Of a stretch of DNA of 64,000 bases, positions 45,217 to 53,564 are shown one piece after another. The first letter of the stretch is position 1, and each line of letters opens with the position of its first letter. The position numbers and the translations under genes are program-made. The DNA is from Sporomusaceae bacterium (GTDB lineage Bacteria > Bacillota > Negativicutes > Sporomusales > UBA7701): the NCBI GenBank assembly GCA_031460455.1, contig JAVKTQ010000007.1, forward strand, positions 62,001 through 126,000, written 5' to 3'. Below the pieces are notes generated by a model. The model was not told the DNA's origin. It saw only the letters and a program-made list of their open reading frames with translations, and searched no databases.

Positions 45217-45501
45217 TTACTCAACAATCGCCAGGACGTCCCGCTCGCTGAGGATAAGATAATCCTGGCCGTCGATTTTGACTTCGGTGCCGGCATATTT
45301 GGAGAAGATGACCTTGTCGCCTTCCTTGACGTCGAGCGCGATGCGCTGACCGTTGTCAAGCACTTTACCGGTGCCGACCGCCACGATTTTGCCCTCCTGG
45401 GGCTTCTCTTTGGCGGTGTCGGGAAGTACGATGCCGCTCTTGGTTTTCTCTTCCTTCTCGAGGACTTTGATGACTACTCTGTCGCCTAATGGCTTGATCA
45501 T
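45217..45501 (-). CDS. groES: GroES co-chaperonin
   Basis: A 94-residue GroES starting [20 protein letters not shown], with the mobile loop [14 protein letters not shown] and [14 protein letters not shown] at the end. The longer in-frame ATG at 45555 lies inside CIRCE and is rejected; AGGAGG lies upstream of 45501. Confidence 0.98.
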   Translation of the reverse strand: MIKPLGDRVVIKVLEKEEKTKSGIVLPDTAKEKPQEGKIVAVGTGKVLDNGQRIALDVKEGDKVIFSKYAGTEVKIDGQDYLILSERDVLAIVE

Positions 45502-45548
45502 GTGGAAAAAACCTCCTTCTGTATTTGTATTGGTATGTATTCTTGTTG

Positions 45549-45575
45549 TTAGCACTCACCACCGGCGAGTGCTAA
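45549..45575. promoter_or_regulatory. CIRCE operator (HrcA binding site)
   Basis: TTAGCACTC, nine bases, GAGTGCTAA: a perfect match to the CIRCE inverted repeat bound by HrcA repressor, between the groES promoter and start codon. Confidence 0.98.
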
Positions 45576-45586
45576 TTCCATAAATT

Positions 45587-45615
45587 ATGATATATAATTT
45601 GCGGCGGAAAATCAA
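45587..45615 (-). promoter_or_regulatory. groESL promoter
   Basis: TTGATT and TATCAT with a 17-base spacer on the minus strand, directly upstream of CIRCE. Confidence 0.65.
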
Positions 45616-45760
45616 GAGCAGAAGCGGCTAAAATCGGCATTTTTTAAAACATTTTTTGGCCCGTGCGGAACATCTCTGGTATTTTCTTCGCCCCACGGTT
45701 ATTTTATGCATGCGGGAGAGGGCTTAGGCGTTGTCCCGCAGGGCGGTGGATAAAGCAAAA

Positions 45761-45884
45761 CCAGCTTGCCGAGAAAGCTCCAGATGCAAGGCGTACCGGA
45801 AGAGCGCTTGCTAGCGTACTCGATCGTACGCTAGCAAGCGCTCTGAGGAGCAACGCCGCAGATGGGGCTTTATCGACAAGCTGG
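45761..45884. repeat. Long hairpin repeat, copy 2
   Basis: A 124-base palindrome between groES upstream DNA and the DUF1405 gene. Outer arm CCAGCTTGCCGAGAAAGCTC pairs with GGGGCTTTATCGACAAGCTG; conserved blocks CAGATGCAAGGCG and GAGGAGCAACGCCGCAGATG follow. The inner stem is a perfect 19-base-pair arm, AGAGCGCTTGCTAGCGTAC with its complement. Confidence 0.85.
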
Positions 45885-45892
45885 CGGCAGGG

Positions 45893-46486
45893 TCAAGCCC
45901 TGCCGGTTGTCTTTCTGCTGATTAGCCAGTAGGCCAGTACCGCCACGAGGGCGGTGAGGATGATGTTGGTCCAGGCGGCGGCGGCGAACTGGTCTGGCAG
46001 AGGCAGCCGGGGATGGGTGAAGAGGATGTAGTCGAAGAAGTCGTTGACTGCCAGCCACAGTACGGTTAGCGCGGCCGGCACCGCCGCCCGGGGCAGCCGC
46101 CCCATGTAGACCAGCCCTTGGAGCGCCATGCCGCCGTGGCTGAAGTAGAGCATCCAGTCTTCGATGCCGGGCTGGGTCCCCTGAGCGAGAAGATACTGGC
46201 TGATGATTGCGGTGGTCCACAGGCCGTATTTGACTACTCCCAGCACGCCAGCCCAGGCCAGGAAGGTCTGTCCGGGGCCGAGGCGCTCCACCCGTCCGGT
46301 CGCCAGCCACCAGACGTAGATGCCGAAGAGGGCGGCATGCCCTGGCGAGTCGGGAACTAGCGGCAGGAGGTACCACGGCGTGTCGAGGAGCTGTTCCCAG
46401 TACCAGACGACGCCCCAGACGGTGCCGGCGGCGTTGACGGCGACGAGAGCGAGCAGGAACCAGCGCCGGTAGAAGAGTGCCATCAT
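45893..46486 (-). CDS. DUF1405-family membrane protein
   Basis: A 197-residue protein with about six membrane helices (starting FLLALVAVNAAGTVWGVVWY), including VVKYGLWTTAIISQYLL and VNDFFDYILFTHPRLPLP, typical of DUF1405. Function unknown. The ATG overlaps the stop of the acyltransferase gene (ATGA). Its stop lies next to repeat copy 2, which might act as terminator. Confidence 0.8.
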   Translation of the reverse strand: MMALFYRRWFLLALVAVNAAGTVWGVVWYWEQLLDTPWYLLPLVPDSPGHAALFGIYVWWLATGRVERLGPGQTFLAWAGVLGVVKYGLWTTAIISQYLLAQGTQPGIEDWMLYFSHGGMALQGLVYMGRLPRAAVPAALTVLWLAVNDFFDYILFTHPRLPLPDQFAAAAWTNIILTALVAVLAYWLISRKTTGRA

Positions 46487-46968
46487 TTCCCCGCCCTCAG
46501 ATCCCGCGCCGGCACGCCGCCATAGAAGGAGTGGGGCGGGATGTCGCGGTTGACGAGCGTCATGGCGGAGACGACCGCGCCCTCGCCGATGACCACTCCG
46601 GGCAAAATGGTGCAGTTGGCGCCGATGACGACGTCCTTTTCGATGATGATTTTGCCCTTGCGCCATTCGTCTTTGAGGAATTCGTGGCCGAGGAGGGTGG
46701 TGTTGTAGCCGATGATGACGTTGTCGCCGATGTCGATGGTTTCAGGGAAGAATATGTCCAGCATGACCATGAGGCCGACGGAGGCGTTTTTGCCGATTTT
46801 GACCCCCAGGAGACGGTAGAGGAAGTTTTTTACGTGGAAGGAGGGGGAAATCCGGCCGAGGGAGATGATGGTGAAGTTCCAGATTACCCGGAGGGGGCTG
46901 ACCGCGTCGGGCCAGAACCGCAGTGAGTTTTTACCGGCGACGGGATGTACTTCGTAACGACGTTTCAT
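46483..46968 (-). CDS. Hexapeptide-repeat acyltransferase (left-handed beta helix)
   Basis: A 161-residue protein with imperfect hexapeptide turns: VKIGKNASVGLMVMLD, IDIGDNVIIGYNTTLLGH, IIIEKDVVIGANCTILPGVVIGEGAVV, and the closing GVPARDLRAGK. This is the fold of trimeric O-acetyl/serine acetyltransferase relatives. The His in TTLLGHEF may be catalytic. Acceptor unknown; coupled to a DUF1405 protein. Confidence 0.85.
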   Translation of the reverse strand: MKRRYEVHPVAGKNSLRFWPDAVSPLRVIWNFTIISLGRISPSFHVKNFLYRLLGVKIGKNASVGLMVMLDIFFPETIDIGDNVIIGYNTTLLGHEFLKDEWRKGKIIIEKDVVIGANCTILPGVVIGEGAVVSAMTLVNRDIPPHSFYGGVPARDLRAGK

Positions 46969-47005
46969 ACGATTCCCTCTTTAGGCTTCTTAATTACCGC
47001 TGCCG

Positions 47006-47584
47006 CTATTTTTTGGTGGCGGCTTCGACGATCGCCTCGGCCACTTCTCTGATCGATTTGCGCTTGGACATGCTGTATTGCTGGATGCGGCGGTAGGCTT
47101 CGCTTTCGTTGAGGTTATAGGCGTCCATGAGGATGCCTTTGGCCCGGTCGAGGATCTTGCGTGTTTCGAGGGAATTTTTTACTTCTTCCAATTCGCGCTC
47201 TAGCTCGGCGAACTCCTGAAACCGCGACAAAGCTATTTCGATGGCCGGGAAAAGGTTGGCTTCTTTGACCGGCTTGACGAGGTACGCGAGTACGCCGGAA
47301 TCTTTGGCCTTTTCGACGATTTCCTTCTGGCTGAAGGCGGTAAGGAGCAGCACGGGGGCGATTTTTTCGTTGGAAATGATTTTGGCGGCGGTAATGCCGT
47401 CCATCTCGGGCATCTTGATGTCCATGACGACGAGGTCGGGCTTGTGGCGGCGGGTCAGTTCGATAGCCTTGACGCCGTCGGCCGCTTCGCCGACGACGGT
47501 GTGACCCGCTTCTTCGAGGAGTTCCTTGAGATCCATGCGGATTATCGATTCGTTGTCGGCGATGACGATTCGTAAGGGTTGCAT
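47006..47584 (-). CDS. ANTAR-domain response regulator (PdtaR/EutV-like)
   Basis: A 192-residue response regulator: receiver domain with phosphoacceptor Asp55 in VVMDIKMPEMDG, coiled linker, and C-terminal ANTAR domain (RKILDRAKGILMDAYNLNESEAYRRIQQYSM). ANTAR proteins bind paired RNA hairpins in message leaders and prevent termination. It begins 1 base after the kinase stop, so the two form one two-component system. Confidence 0.92.
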   Translation of the reverse strand: MQPLRIVIADNESIIRMDLKELLEEAGHTVVGEAADGVKAIELTRRHKPDLVVMDIKMPEMDGITAAKIISNEKIAPVLLLTAFSQKEIVEKAKDSGVLAYLVKPVKEANLFPAIEIALSRFQEFAELERELEEVKNSLETRKILDRAKGILMDAYNLNESEAYRRIQQYSMSKRKSIREVAEAIVEAATKK

Positions 47585-47585
47585 G

Positions 47586-49004
47586 TTATCCTCCCTCCGT
47601 GCTGCACGGTACGATTATGCTTGCCCTGGTCCCGTTCCGCGAGTGCAGCCGGAACGTGCCGCCAAGGTCGTTTTCGACGAGGGTTCTGATGATTTGCAGG
47701 CCGAGGCTGTTGGACTCTTTCTGGCCAAAATCGGGCGGCAGGCCGATGCCGTTGTCCCAGATGTCGATCTGGTAGATGTCTTTGAGGGCAAGGATTTCTA
47801 CGCCGATGACTCCTTCGCGCCGGCCGACGAAGCCGTGCTCGATGGAGTTCTGGATGAGCTCGTTGATCGCCAGGGCCAGACTTATCGCCTTGTCGGACGG
47901 CAGGACCATCCGCTGACCGTTGAATACCGTCTGGACGTTGAAGTCGGGCTCGAGCATGTTTTCGATGACAAGGTCGAGGATGTTTTTGGCGACTTCGGAT
48001 ACGTCGATGAATTCGGCGTCCTGCTGGGAGAGGAATTCATGGACGACCGAGATGCTGAGGATGCGGTTGACGCTTTCGCGCAGGGCCGCCTTGACTTCGG
48101 CCGAAGGGGTGCGGCGCGCCTGGAGCCTGAGAAGGCTGGCGATGGTCTGAAGGTTGTTTTTTACCCGGTGATGGATTTCCTGGATGACCGCCGATTTTAT
48201 GAGGAGCTCTTTTTCTTTTTTCTTGACTTCCGTGATGTCGGCGACGATCATGACGGTGCGCACGGTCTGCCCGCCACGGACGATGGGGATGGCCCGCTGG
48301 GCAAGGATGACGTTGCCGATTTCGAGCTCGCTTTCCTGTGGCTGGCGGGTGCTGGCGGCCTTGAGGGCAAGCCGGAGGTTGACCTGGCGGTCGTAGACGC
48401 GGCGGCCGATGATGCGCCCGACGCCGAAGAGTTTGTAGATGCTGGCGGCGGCGGTGTTGGCGTATACGACCCGCCCGCGGTCGTCGAGGATGATGATGCC
48501 TTCGCGGGCCGAAAGCGGGCGGTAGACGGTGCCGGCGGCGACGCGGGCCGAGGTCAGGAACTGAAAGGCTGTTTCGATGAGGATACTGTGGTCGCCGGCG
48601 GCGTCGTCCTCAATGCCGGATTCGAAGCTTACGGCGGCGACTGTTTGGCCGGCGGCGTCAGCCACGGGAAAGGTCTGCATGGCGAGCACTTCCATGCCGA
48701 GCGCCCATTCCCGCTCGCCGCTGATGTGTTCGCCGGTGGTGATGGTCCGCCATATCAGAGGTTCTTCGGTGGCGCTGACCGTCGTGCCGAGGAGGTTGGG
48801 CCTGTATTGGATGAAGCTGGTGTGGGGCTTGGCCTGGGCGATTATGACCAGGAAGGCGGCCTCACGGGCTCTGGCGTATACGGTGACCTGGGCGTGAGCG
48901 AGGTCGGCGGCGATTTGCAGGCCGTCGGCGACGACTTCCAGCGCCTCAATCTGTTCCGCGGTCAGGGCGGTTGTTTTTCGGCAGACGTCGCCGACGATAC
49001 CCAT
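47586..49004 (-). CDS. Cytosolic sensor histidine kinase (PdtaS/EutW-like)
   Basis: A 472-residue kinase with no membrane segments. An N-terminal GAF-like PdtaS sensor domain (about residues 1-155) and a PAS domain (about 165-260) precede HisKA_2 with HH278-279 in EIHHRVKNNLQTIASLLRLQ, and HATPase_c (NELIQNSIEHG, DNGIGLPPDF, SLGLQIIRTL). TGGAGG lies 5 bases before the ATG. Signal unknown. Confidence 0.92.
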   Translation of the reverse strand: MGIVGDVCRKTTALTAEQIEALEVVADGLQIAADLAHAQVTVYARAREAAFLVIIAQAKPHTSFIQYRPNLLGTTVSATEEPLIWRTITTGEHISGEREWALGMEVLAMQTFPVADAAGQTVAAVSFESGIEDDAAGDHSILIETAFQFLTSARVAAGTVYRPLSAREGIIILDDRGRVVYANTAAASIYKLFGVGRIIGRRVYDRQVNLRLALKAASTRQPQESELEIGNVILAQRAIPIVRGGQTVRTVMIVADITEVKKKEKELLIKSAVIQEIHHRVKNNLQTIASLLRLQARRTPSAEVKAALRESVNRILSISVVHEFLSQQDAEFIDVSEVAKNILDLVIENMLEPDFNVQTVFNGQRMVLPSDKAISLALAINELIQNSIEHGFVGRREGVIGVEILALKDIYQIDIWDNGIGLPPDFGQKESNSLGLQIIRTLVENDLGGTFRLHSRNGTRASIIVPCSTEGG

Positions 49005-49252
49005 AGAAACCTCCAGCGGCGTATTAAGTTTGATAGTATTCCACCTCGGTGGGCGAAAATCCTGTTTTGCGGCGGTAATTTATCGGCCGGCACGACAAAG
49101 CCGGCCGCACTGTCCCCATGGGGAAATGCAGGCCGGCGAACTTGCCATCGATAGAGAATATGCGACATTTCCCTCGACACATTCGGACATATAAGAATAC
49201 TGTTCGCTATTTTTTATACCCATAAGTGCGTGACCGACAAGTCATCCCAGGG

Positions 49253-49360
49253 TTATCAACACAATTCACAGGTTTATCCACAGAAAACAGCGTTGCTATT
49301 CGTCATTTTTTTACATTTTAGCCACTTTATCCACAATTGTAGGATAATTCCTTTTCCACA
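49253..49360 (+). promoter_or_regulatory. Cluster of four DnaA-box-like sites
   Basis: Same-strand matches to TTATCCACA: TTATCAACA at 49253 (one mismatch), TTATCCACA at 49274 (perfect), TTATCCACA at 49327 (perfect) and TTTTCCACA at 49352 (one mismatch). An AT-rich stretch lies between at 49300-49320. Located between the kinase gene and tsaD, with the last box abutting the tsaD stop. Confidence 0.7.
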
Positions 49361-50377
49361 TCAGTAGCGTCGTTCTCCCAGCCTGAGGGACGGTACGGCG
49401 TTGAGGCTGAGCCCCGCCCAGTGACCGGCAAGGTGCTGGTAGTGGGCGCGGCAGGCGATCATGGCGGCGTTGTCGGTGCAGTAGACAGGCGGGGGGTAGT
49501 GGAGCGTCATGTTGTATTCGGCGCACCGGGCGGCGAGGTCGGCGCGCAGACGGCCGTTGGCCGCCACCCCGCCTGCCAGGACGACATTGCCGATGCCGGC
49601 GTCTCTGGCCGCTTGCACGGTTTTTGCGACGAGAACGTCGACGACCGCGGCCTGGAAGCTGGCGGCGACGTCGGCTTCGTTTATTGCCTCGCCACGCTGG
49701 CGGGCGACGTTGAGGTGGTTGAGGACCGCGGATTTGAGACCGCTGAAGCTAAATTCCAAGCCTGCGCCGCTCAGGGCGCGAGGGAAAGCGATCGCCTCAG
49801 GGTCGCCTTCCGTAGCCAATTTTTCGATCTCCGGGCCGCCGGGGTACGGCAGCCTGAGAACCCGGGCCACTTTGTCGAAGGCTTCGCCGGCGGCGTCGTC
49901 GCGCGTCTGCCCCAGGAGGCGAAAGCGGTTGTAGTCGGCAAGCTCGACCAGCGAGGTGTGGCCGCCGGATACGACGAGGGCGATGAGCGGGGGGGCGAGT
50001 TCGGGGTCGGCGAGAAAGTTGGCGAAGATGTGGCCCTCGAGGTGGTTGACGCCGATAAGCGGTTTGCCGGCGGCAAAAGACAGGGCTTTGGCAGCGGCAA
50101 CGCCGACAAGCAGCGCGCCCACCAGCCCCGGTCCGTAGGTCACGCCGATGGCGTCGATGTCGGCCAGTTTCACGCCGGCGTCAATGAGTGCCTGGTGGAC
50201 GACCGGCATGACGTTTTCGATGTGCTTGCGGGAGGCGAGCTCTGGCACGACACCGCCGTAGCGCTGGTGCAGATCAACTTGGGAAGATATGATGTTCGAC
50301 AGGACTGTCCGTCCGTCGGCTACAACGGCCGCCGATGTTTCGTCGCAGCTTGTCTCCAGGCCGAGTATCAGGGTCAA
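49361..50377 (-). CDS. tsaD: TsaD, tRNA t6A threonylcarbamoyltransferase
   Basis: A 338-residue Kae1/TsaD ASKHA protein that transfers threonylcarbamoyl to A37 of ANN-decoding tRNAs with TsaB and TsaE. Signatures: [16 protein letters not shown], metal ligands in [22 protein letters not shown] and [13 protein letters not shown]. The start is TTG with AAGGAG 9-10 bases upstream. It is separated from tsaE-tsaB-rimI by an SASP gene on the opposite strand. Confidence 0.96.
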   Translation of the reverse strand: MTLILGLETSCDETSAAVVADGRTVLSNIISSQVDLHQRYGGVVPELASRKHIENVMPVVHQALIDAGVKLADIDAIGVTYGPGLVGALLVGVAAAKALSFAAGKPLIGVNHLEGHIFANFLADPELAPPLIALVVSGGHTSLVELADYNRFRLLGQTRDDAAGEAFDKVARVLRLPYPGGPEIEKLATEGDPEAIAFPRALSGAGLEFSFSGLKSAVLNHLNVARQRGEAINEADVAASFQAAVVDVLVAKTVQAARDAGIGNVVLAGGVAANGRLRADLAARCAEYNMTLHYPPPVYCTDNAAMIACRAHYQHLAGHWAGLSLNAVPSLRLGERRY

Positions 50378-50413
50378 GGGCTAAACGCTCCTTTTTGGTA
50401 GTAATATTTACAA

Positions 50414-50443
50414 TGTATCCGCAAAAATTAAAAGTGCACAATA
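50414..50443 (+). promoter_or_regulatory. Possible sigma-G type promoter of SASP gene
   Basis: TGTATC and CACAATA with a 17-base spacer, close to the sigma-G/F pattern (TGNATA; CATNNTA). Context, a SASP gene downstream, supports it. Confidence 0.4.
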
Positions 50444-50488
50444 GTAATGGGCATGAAAACAAGATTGCCCGAGAAAGGGGGGAATTAA

Positions 50489-50692
50489 ATGGCACGCTCG
50501 AGAAAACCCGTGAATCCTGCCGCCGAAAACGCTCTTGACTCGATGAAGTTCGAAATCGCTTCCGAGCTGGGTATTGCCGAGCGCGTTCGTTCCCAGGGCT
50601 GGAACACTATGACCTCGGCCGACTGCGGTCGCGTTGGCGGTCATATGGTCCGCAAGATGATTGAGCAATATGAATCGAATAACCTCACCTAA
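50489..50692 (+). CDS. Alpha/beta-type small acid-soluble spore protein
   Basis: A 67-residue SASP that coats and protects spore DNA. Conserved elements are ALDSMKFEIASELGI (with the GPR protease cleavage region) and GGHMVRKMIEQYE near the C terminus. GGGGGG lies 7 bases before the ATG. It is a single gene between divergent or convergent tRNA-modification genes, ending in its own terminator. Confidence 0.95.
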   Translation: MARSRKPVNPAAENALDSMKFEIASELGIAERVRSQGWNTMTSADCGRVGGHMVRKMIEQYESNNLT

Positions 50693-50699
50693 GGGTTCC

Positions 50700-50730
50700 A
50701 AGGGGCGGCTACGGCCGCCCCTTTATATTG
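50700..50730 (+). terminator. Intrinsic terminator of SASP gene
   Basis: GGGGCGGC pairs with GCCGCCCC, followed by TTTATATT. Confidence 0.8.
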
Positions 50731-50811
50731 GGGTTGTAACACCGGGCGGGGCGCCGGCATATCTTATAGCACAATCACCCCTTAGCCACGTCAAGTGGCT
50801 CCTTTTTTTGC

Positions 50812-51282
50812 CTACAGTTTGTCCCGCCACATTATGACGGCGTCTTCTTTGGTGTCGGTGTAGTAGCCGGGCCGGACGCCCCTGGCTTCGAAACCAAGTT
50901 TGCTGTAAAGGCGCCGGGCGGCGTTGTTGGACGGCCTGACTTCGAGGGTCATGCGGGCTGCTCCCAGAGCCTTTGCAATCATGCACAGCGCGCCCATAAG
51001 CCTCGATCCCAGCCCCCGGCCGCGGAAGGCCGGCAGCAGGGCAACGTTGGTGACGTGGGCTTCGTCGAGGATTACCCACATGCCGGCGTAGCCGACGACC
51101 TGGCCTTCGGCTTCGGCGACAAGATAGCAGGCGAGGTCGTTGTCTTCGATCTCGGCGACGAACGCCGTCCGGGACCAGGGGGTGACAAACGACGATTCTT
51201 CCACCGTAAGCACGGCATCTATGTCGGCCAGTTCCATTGCGCGGATGTTCAGCTCGGTCGGCAGATCTGACGTTTCTCCCAT
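50812..51282 (-). CDS. rimI: RimI, ribosomal protein S18 N-acetyltransferase
   Basis: A 156-residue GNAT enzyme: VEESSFVTPWSRTAF, NVALLPAFRGRGLGSRLM (acetyl-CoA loop) and EVRPSNNAARRLYSKLGF are diagnostic of RimI. It overlaps the end of tsaB by 34 bases, a usual arrangement. Confidence 0.92.
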   Translation of the reverse strand: MGETSDLPTELNIRAMELADIDAVLTVEESSFVTPWSRTAFVAEIEDNDLACYLVAEAEGQVVGYAGMWVILDEAHVTNVALLPAFRGRGLGSRLMGALCMIAKALGAARMTLEVRPSNNAARRLYSKLGFEARGVRPGYYTDTKEDAVIMWRDKL

Positions 51283-51953
51283 AATTCCTCCGCTTCCGAC
51301 CGTCTGATGTATAATGGCTCGACGCCCATTACGTCGTGGCGTTCGCCCGCAGCGAGAAGCCTGGCGCCAAGCAGGGCGACGCTGCCGGCCCGCGGCATGG
51401 CGACGTGAGGCGCGGCAATGGCGATTCCTGCCTGGCGGAATGTGTCGGCGTAGAGCTCGGCCGCTTCGCCGAGGAGCAGCACTGGCTCGGGTCGTGCGGA
51501 CAGCAGGGCGGCGGCGGCTTCATGGGTCATAACCGCCGGCGGCGTCACTTCGTCGAGACTGCCGCCCCGCCACCGGTAGAGGGCTATATAGATGTTGCCT
51601 TTTTGGGCATCCATGGTCGGCGCGAGAACTGCTCCGGGCACGGGACAGCCGTAGGCCAGCGCGGCCAGGGTGGGAACGCCGATTATCGGGATGTTGAGGG
51701 CGTAAGCCAGGGCTTTGGCGGTCGCCAGACCAATCCTCAGGCCGGTGAACGACCCCGGACCAATGCTGACAGCGATGGCGCCGACGGCGGATTTGTCCGT
51801 GTCGGCCAGAGCCAGGAGTTGTTCGATGTGGGGCATCAGTCGTTCGGAGTGGGTTTTCTTCGTCTGGATGGTCAGCTCGGCCAGCAGCCTTTCGGGGGTG
51901 GCAAGGGCCACGCTCGATACCAGCGTGGCGGTGTCCAGGGCCAGTATCAGCAT
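51249..51953 (-). CDS. tsaB: TsaB, t6A synthesis accessory protein
   Basis: A 234-residue TsaB/YeaZ. It begins MLILALDTATLVSSVAL and carries AVSIGPGSFTGLRIGLATAKALA, the family signature. It is an inactive TsaD paralogue that scaffolds the complex. Start at 51953 is chosen by the family; it overlaps the tsaE stop by 7 bases. Confidence 0.94.
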   Translation of the reverse strand: MLILALDTATLVSSVALATPERLLAELTIQTKKTHSERLMPHIEQLLALADTDKSAVGAIAVSIGPGSFTGLRIGLATAKALAYALNIPIIGVPTLAALAYGCPVPGAVLAPTMDAQKGNIYIALYRWRGGSLDEVTPPAVMTHEAAAALLSARPEPVLLLGEAAELYADTFRQAGIAIAAPHVAMPRAGSVALLGARLLAAGERHDVMGVEPLYIRRSEAEELWEKRQICRPS

Positions 51954-52414
51954 TTGTCGCTCAGCTCCTCGCACAGGAGGCGGTACCGCCCGCCCGTCGG
52001 CGTCAGTTGGATGATGCGGTCGCTTTCCCCGGCGCCGCCTGTCAGTTCGATGAGAAGATGCTCATCCGGCATGGCGGCGGGGAACTTGTCCGCCCATTCG
52101 ATGACGGCGACGCCGTCAGCCCCGGCATAGTCAGCGAAGCCGATATCGTCCAGTTGGTTTTCGTTGTCCATCCGGTAGAGGTCGAAGTGATAGAGGGGCA
52201 GGCGACCGGTTTCGTATACCTGCAGGATGGTGAAGGTCGGGCTGGTTACGTCGTCGCCGATGCCGAGGCCGGCGGCGATACCCTTGACGAGAAGGGTTTT
52301 GCCGGCCCCCAGGTCACCGGTCAGGCAAAGAACGTCGCCGGCCGCCAGCAACCGGCCGAGGGTGCGGCCGCAGGTGAATGTAGCGGCAGGTGCGCAGGTT
52401 TTTATTGTCAGCAT
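51947..52414 (-). CDS. tsaE: TsaE, t6A synthesis ATPase
   Basis: A 155-residue P-loop ATPase: LCLTGDLGAGKTLLVKGIAAGLG (Walker A), VTSPTFTILQVYETGRLPLYHFDLYRM and VIEWADKF. It powers turnover of the TsaB-TsaD complex. Confidence 0.95.
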   Translation of the reverse strand: MLTIKTCAPAATFTCGRTLGRLLAAGDVLCLTGDLGAGKTLLVKGIAAGLGIGDDVTSPTFTILQVYETGRLPLYHFDLYRMDNENQLDDIGFADYAGADGVAVIEWADKFPAAMPDEHLLIELTGGAGESDRIIQLTPTGGRYRLLCEELSDKC

Positions 52415-52425
52415 GGTTGCTCCCT

Positions 52426-53412
52426 TTAGCGAAAGTGATTGTAGCCGCGGGGTTCGAGGGGTCGGGCTACGCCGCAGGCGACAAGCGCTACCCCTTGTTC
52501 CTGGCCGGTGACTTCGCCGACGACCGTCAGGCCGCCACGATAAGTGATCTGTTCAAACTTTTCCGGGCCGATGGTGAACACCAGCTCGAAGTCTTCGCCG
52601 CCGAACAGGGCGTAGTCGAGCGGCTGGCGGCCGAACAGGGCCGCCGCTTCGACAAGCTGTGGGGAAAGGGGTATACGGTCGGCGTAGATTTTTATCCCGA
52701 CCCCGCCGGCTTTGGCGAGTTCGTTGGCCTCGCTGGCCAGGCCGTCGCTTATGTCGTCGGCGCTGGCGGCGCCCCAGGCTGCCAGTCTCAGACCGGTGGC
52801 GATCTGCGGACGCGGCGTGAGGTGGGCGGTGACGAGCGGCCAGGCGAATTCGTGCTCCTCCCAGCCGGGGGTGCGCAGCAGGTCAAGGCCGCAGGCCGAG
52901 TCGCCGAGGGTGCCGGTGACCACGACAAGGTCGCCGGGACGGGATCCTGAGCGCTTCAAGAGTCCTGCTGGCGCCACTTCGCCGGTGACGGCGGCGTTGA
53001 CGACCAGGCCGCTGGGGCTGGCGACGGTGTCGCCGCCGATGATGTTGACGGCGAACTCGCGGCAGATTTCTTTCATTCCCTGATATAGGTCGACGACGAA
53101 CTCCACCGGCAGGTGCGCAGGCAGGCCGACCGAGACTACGGCTTGCCTGGGACGGCCGCCCATGGCGGCGATATCGCTGAGGTTGACGGCGATCGCCTTG
53201 TACCCGAGCTGCCAGGGCGTTGTTTTATCGAGCAGGAAGTGGACGTTTTCGACCAGCATGTCGGTGGTTATCAGCTGTAAGAGGCCCGGCCCCGGGCGGT
53301 ACGCGGCGGCATCGTCGCCGATTCCCACCACGACGTCGGCCGGCTCGACGATGGCGCCTTCCTTTATGCGGTCGATGAGACCGAATTCGCCGATTTCGCT
53401 GAGATGCATCAT
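52426..53412 (-). CDS. thiL: ThiL, thiamine-monophosphate kinase
   Basis: A 328-residue kinase that makes thiamine pyrophosphate. It starts GEFGLIDRIKEG and has VVGIGDDAAAYRPG, TTDMLVENVHFLL, NLSDIAAMGG and GDTVASP, the metal and phosphate-binding motifs of ThiL/PurM fold. It heads the thiL-tsaE-tsaB-rimI operon. thiC, under a TPP riboswitch, lies 4 kb away. Confidence 0.95.
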   Translation of the reverse strand: MMHLSEIGEFGLIDRIKEGAIVEPADVVVGIGDDAAAYRPGPGLLQLITTDMLVENVHFLLDKTTPWQLGYKAIAVNLSDIAAMGGRPRQAVVSVGLPAHLPVEFVVDLYQGMKEICREFAVNIIGGDTVASPSGLVVNAAVTGEVAPAGLLKRSGSRPGDLVVVTGTLGDSACGLDLLRTPGWEEHEFAWPLVTAHLTPRPQIATGLRLAAWGAASADDISDGLASEANELAKAGGVGIKIYADRIPLSPQLVEAAALFGRQPLDYALFGGEDFELVFTIGPEKFEQITYRGGLTVVGEVTGQEQGVALVACGVARPLEPRGYNHFR

Positions 53413-53464
53413 ATCACCGTCTCATAAAAATCCGTGTTTGGTTTATACTACCATTTCACAGTTT

Positions 53465-53473
53465 AGTATACCA
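53465..53473 (-). promoter_or_regulatory. Extended -10 promoter of thiL operon
   Basis: TGGTATACT on the minus strand, 55 bases upstream of thiL. Confidence 0.5.
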
Positions 53474-53564
53474 CGCCGGCAAAAAAAGTTGTACCAGGCG
53501 AAGGATTATGCCTGGCCGCTGTTTAATTCTGTAATATTATTCCTCTTGGGAAGGATGTCCGCCG

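Noticed and set aside
49253-49360. Chromosomal origin oriC at the DnaA-box cluster
   Set aside because: No dnaA, dnaN or gidA/mnmG genes nearby and only four boxes; reported instead as a DnaA-box cluster.
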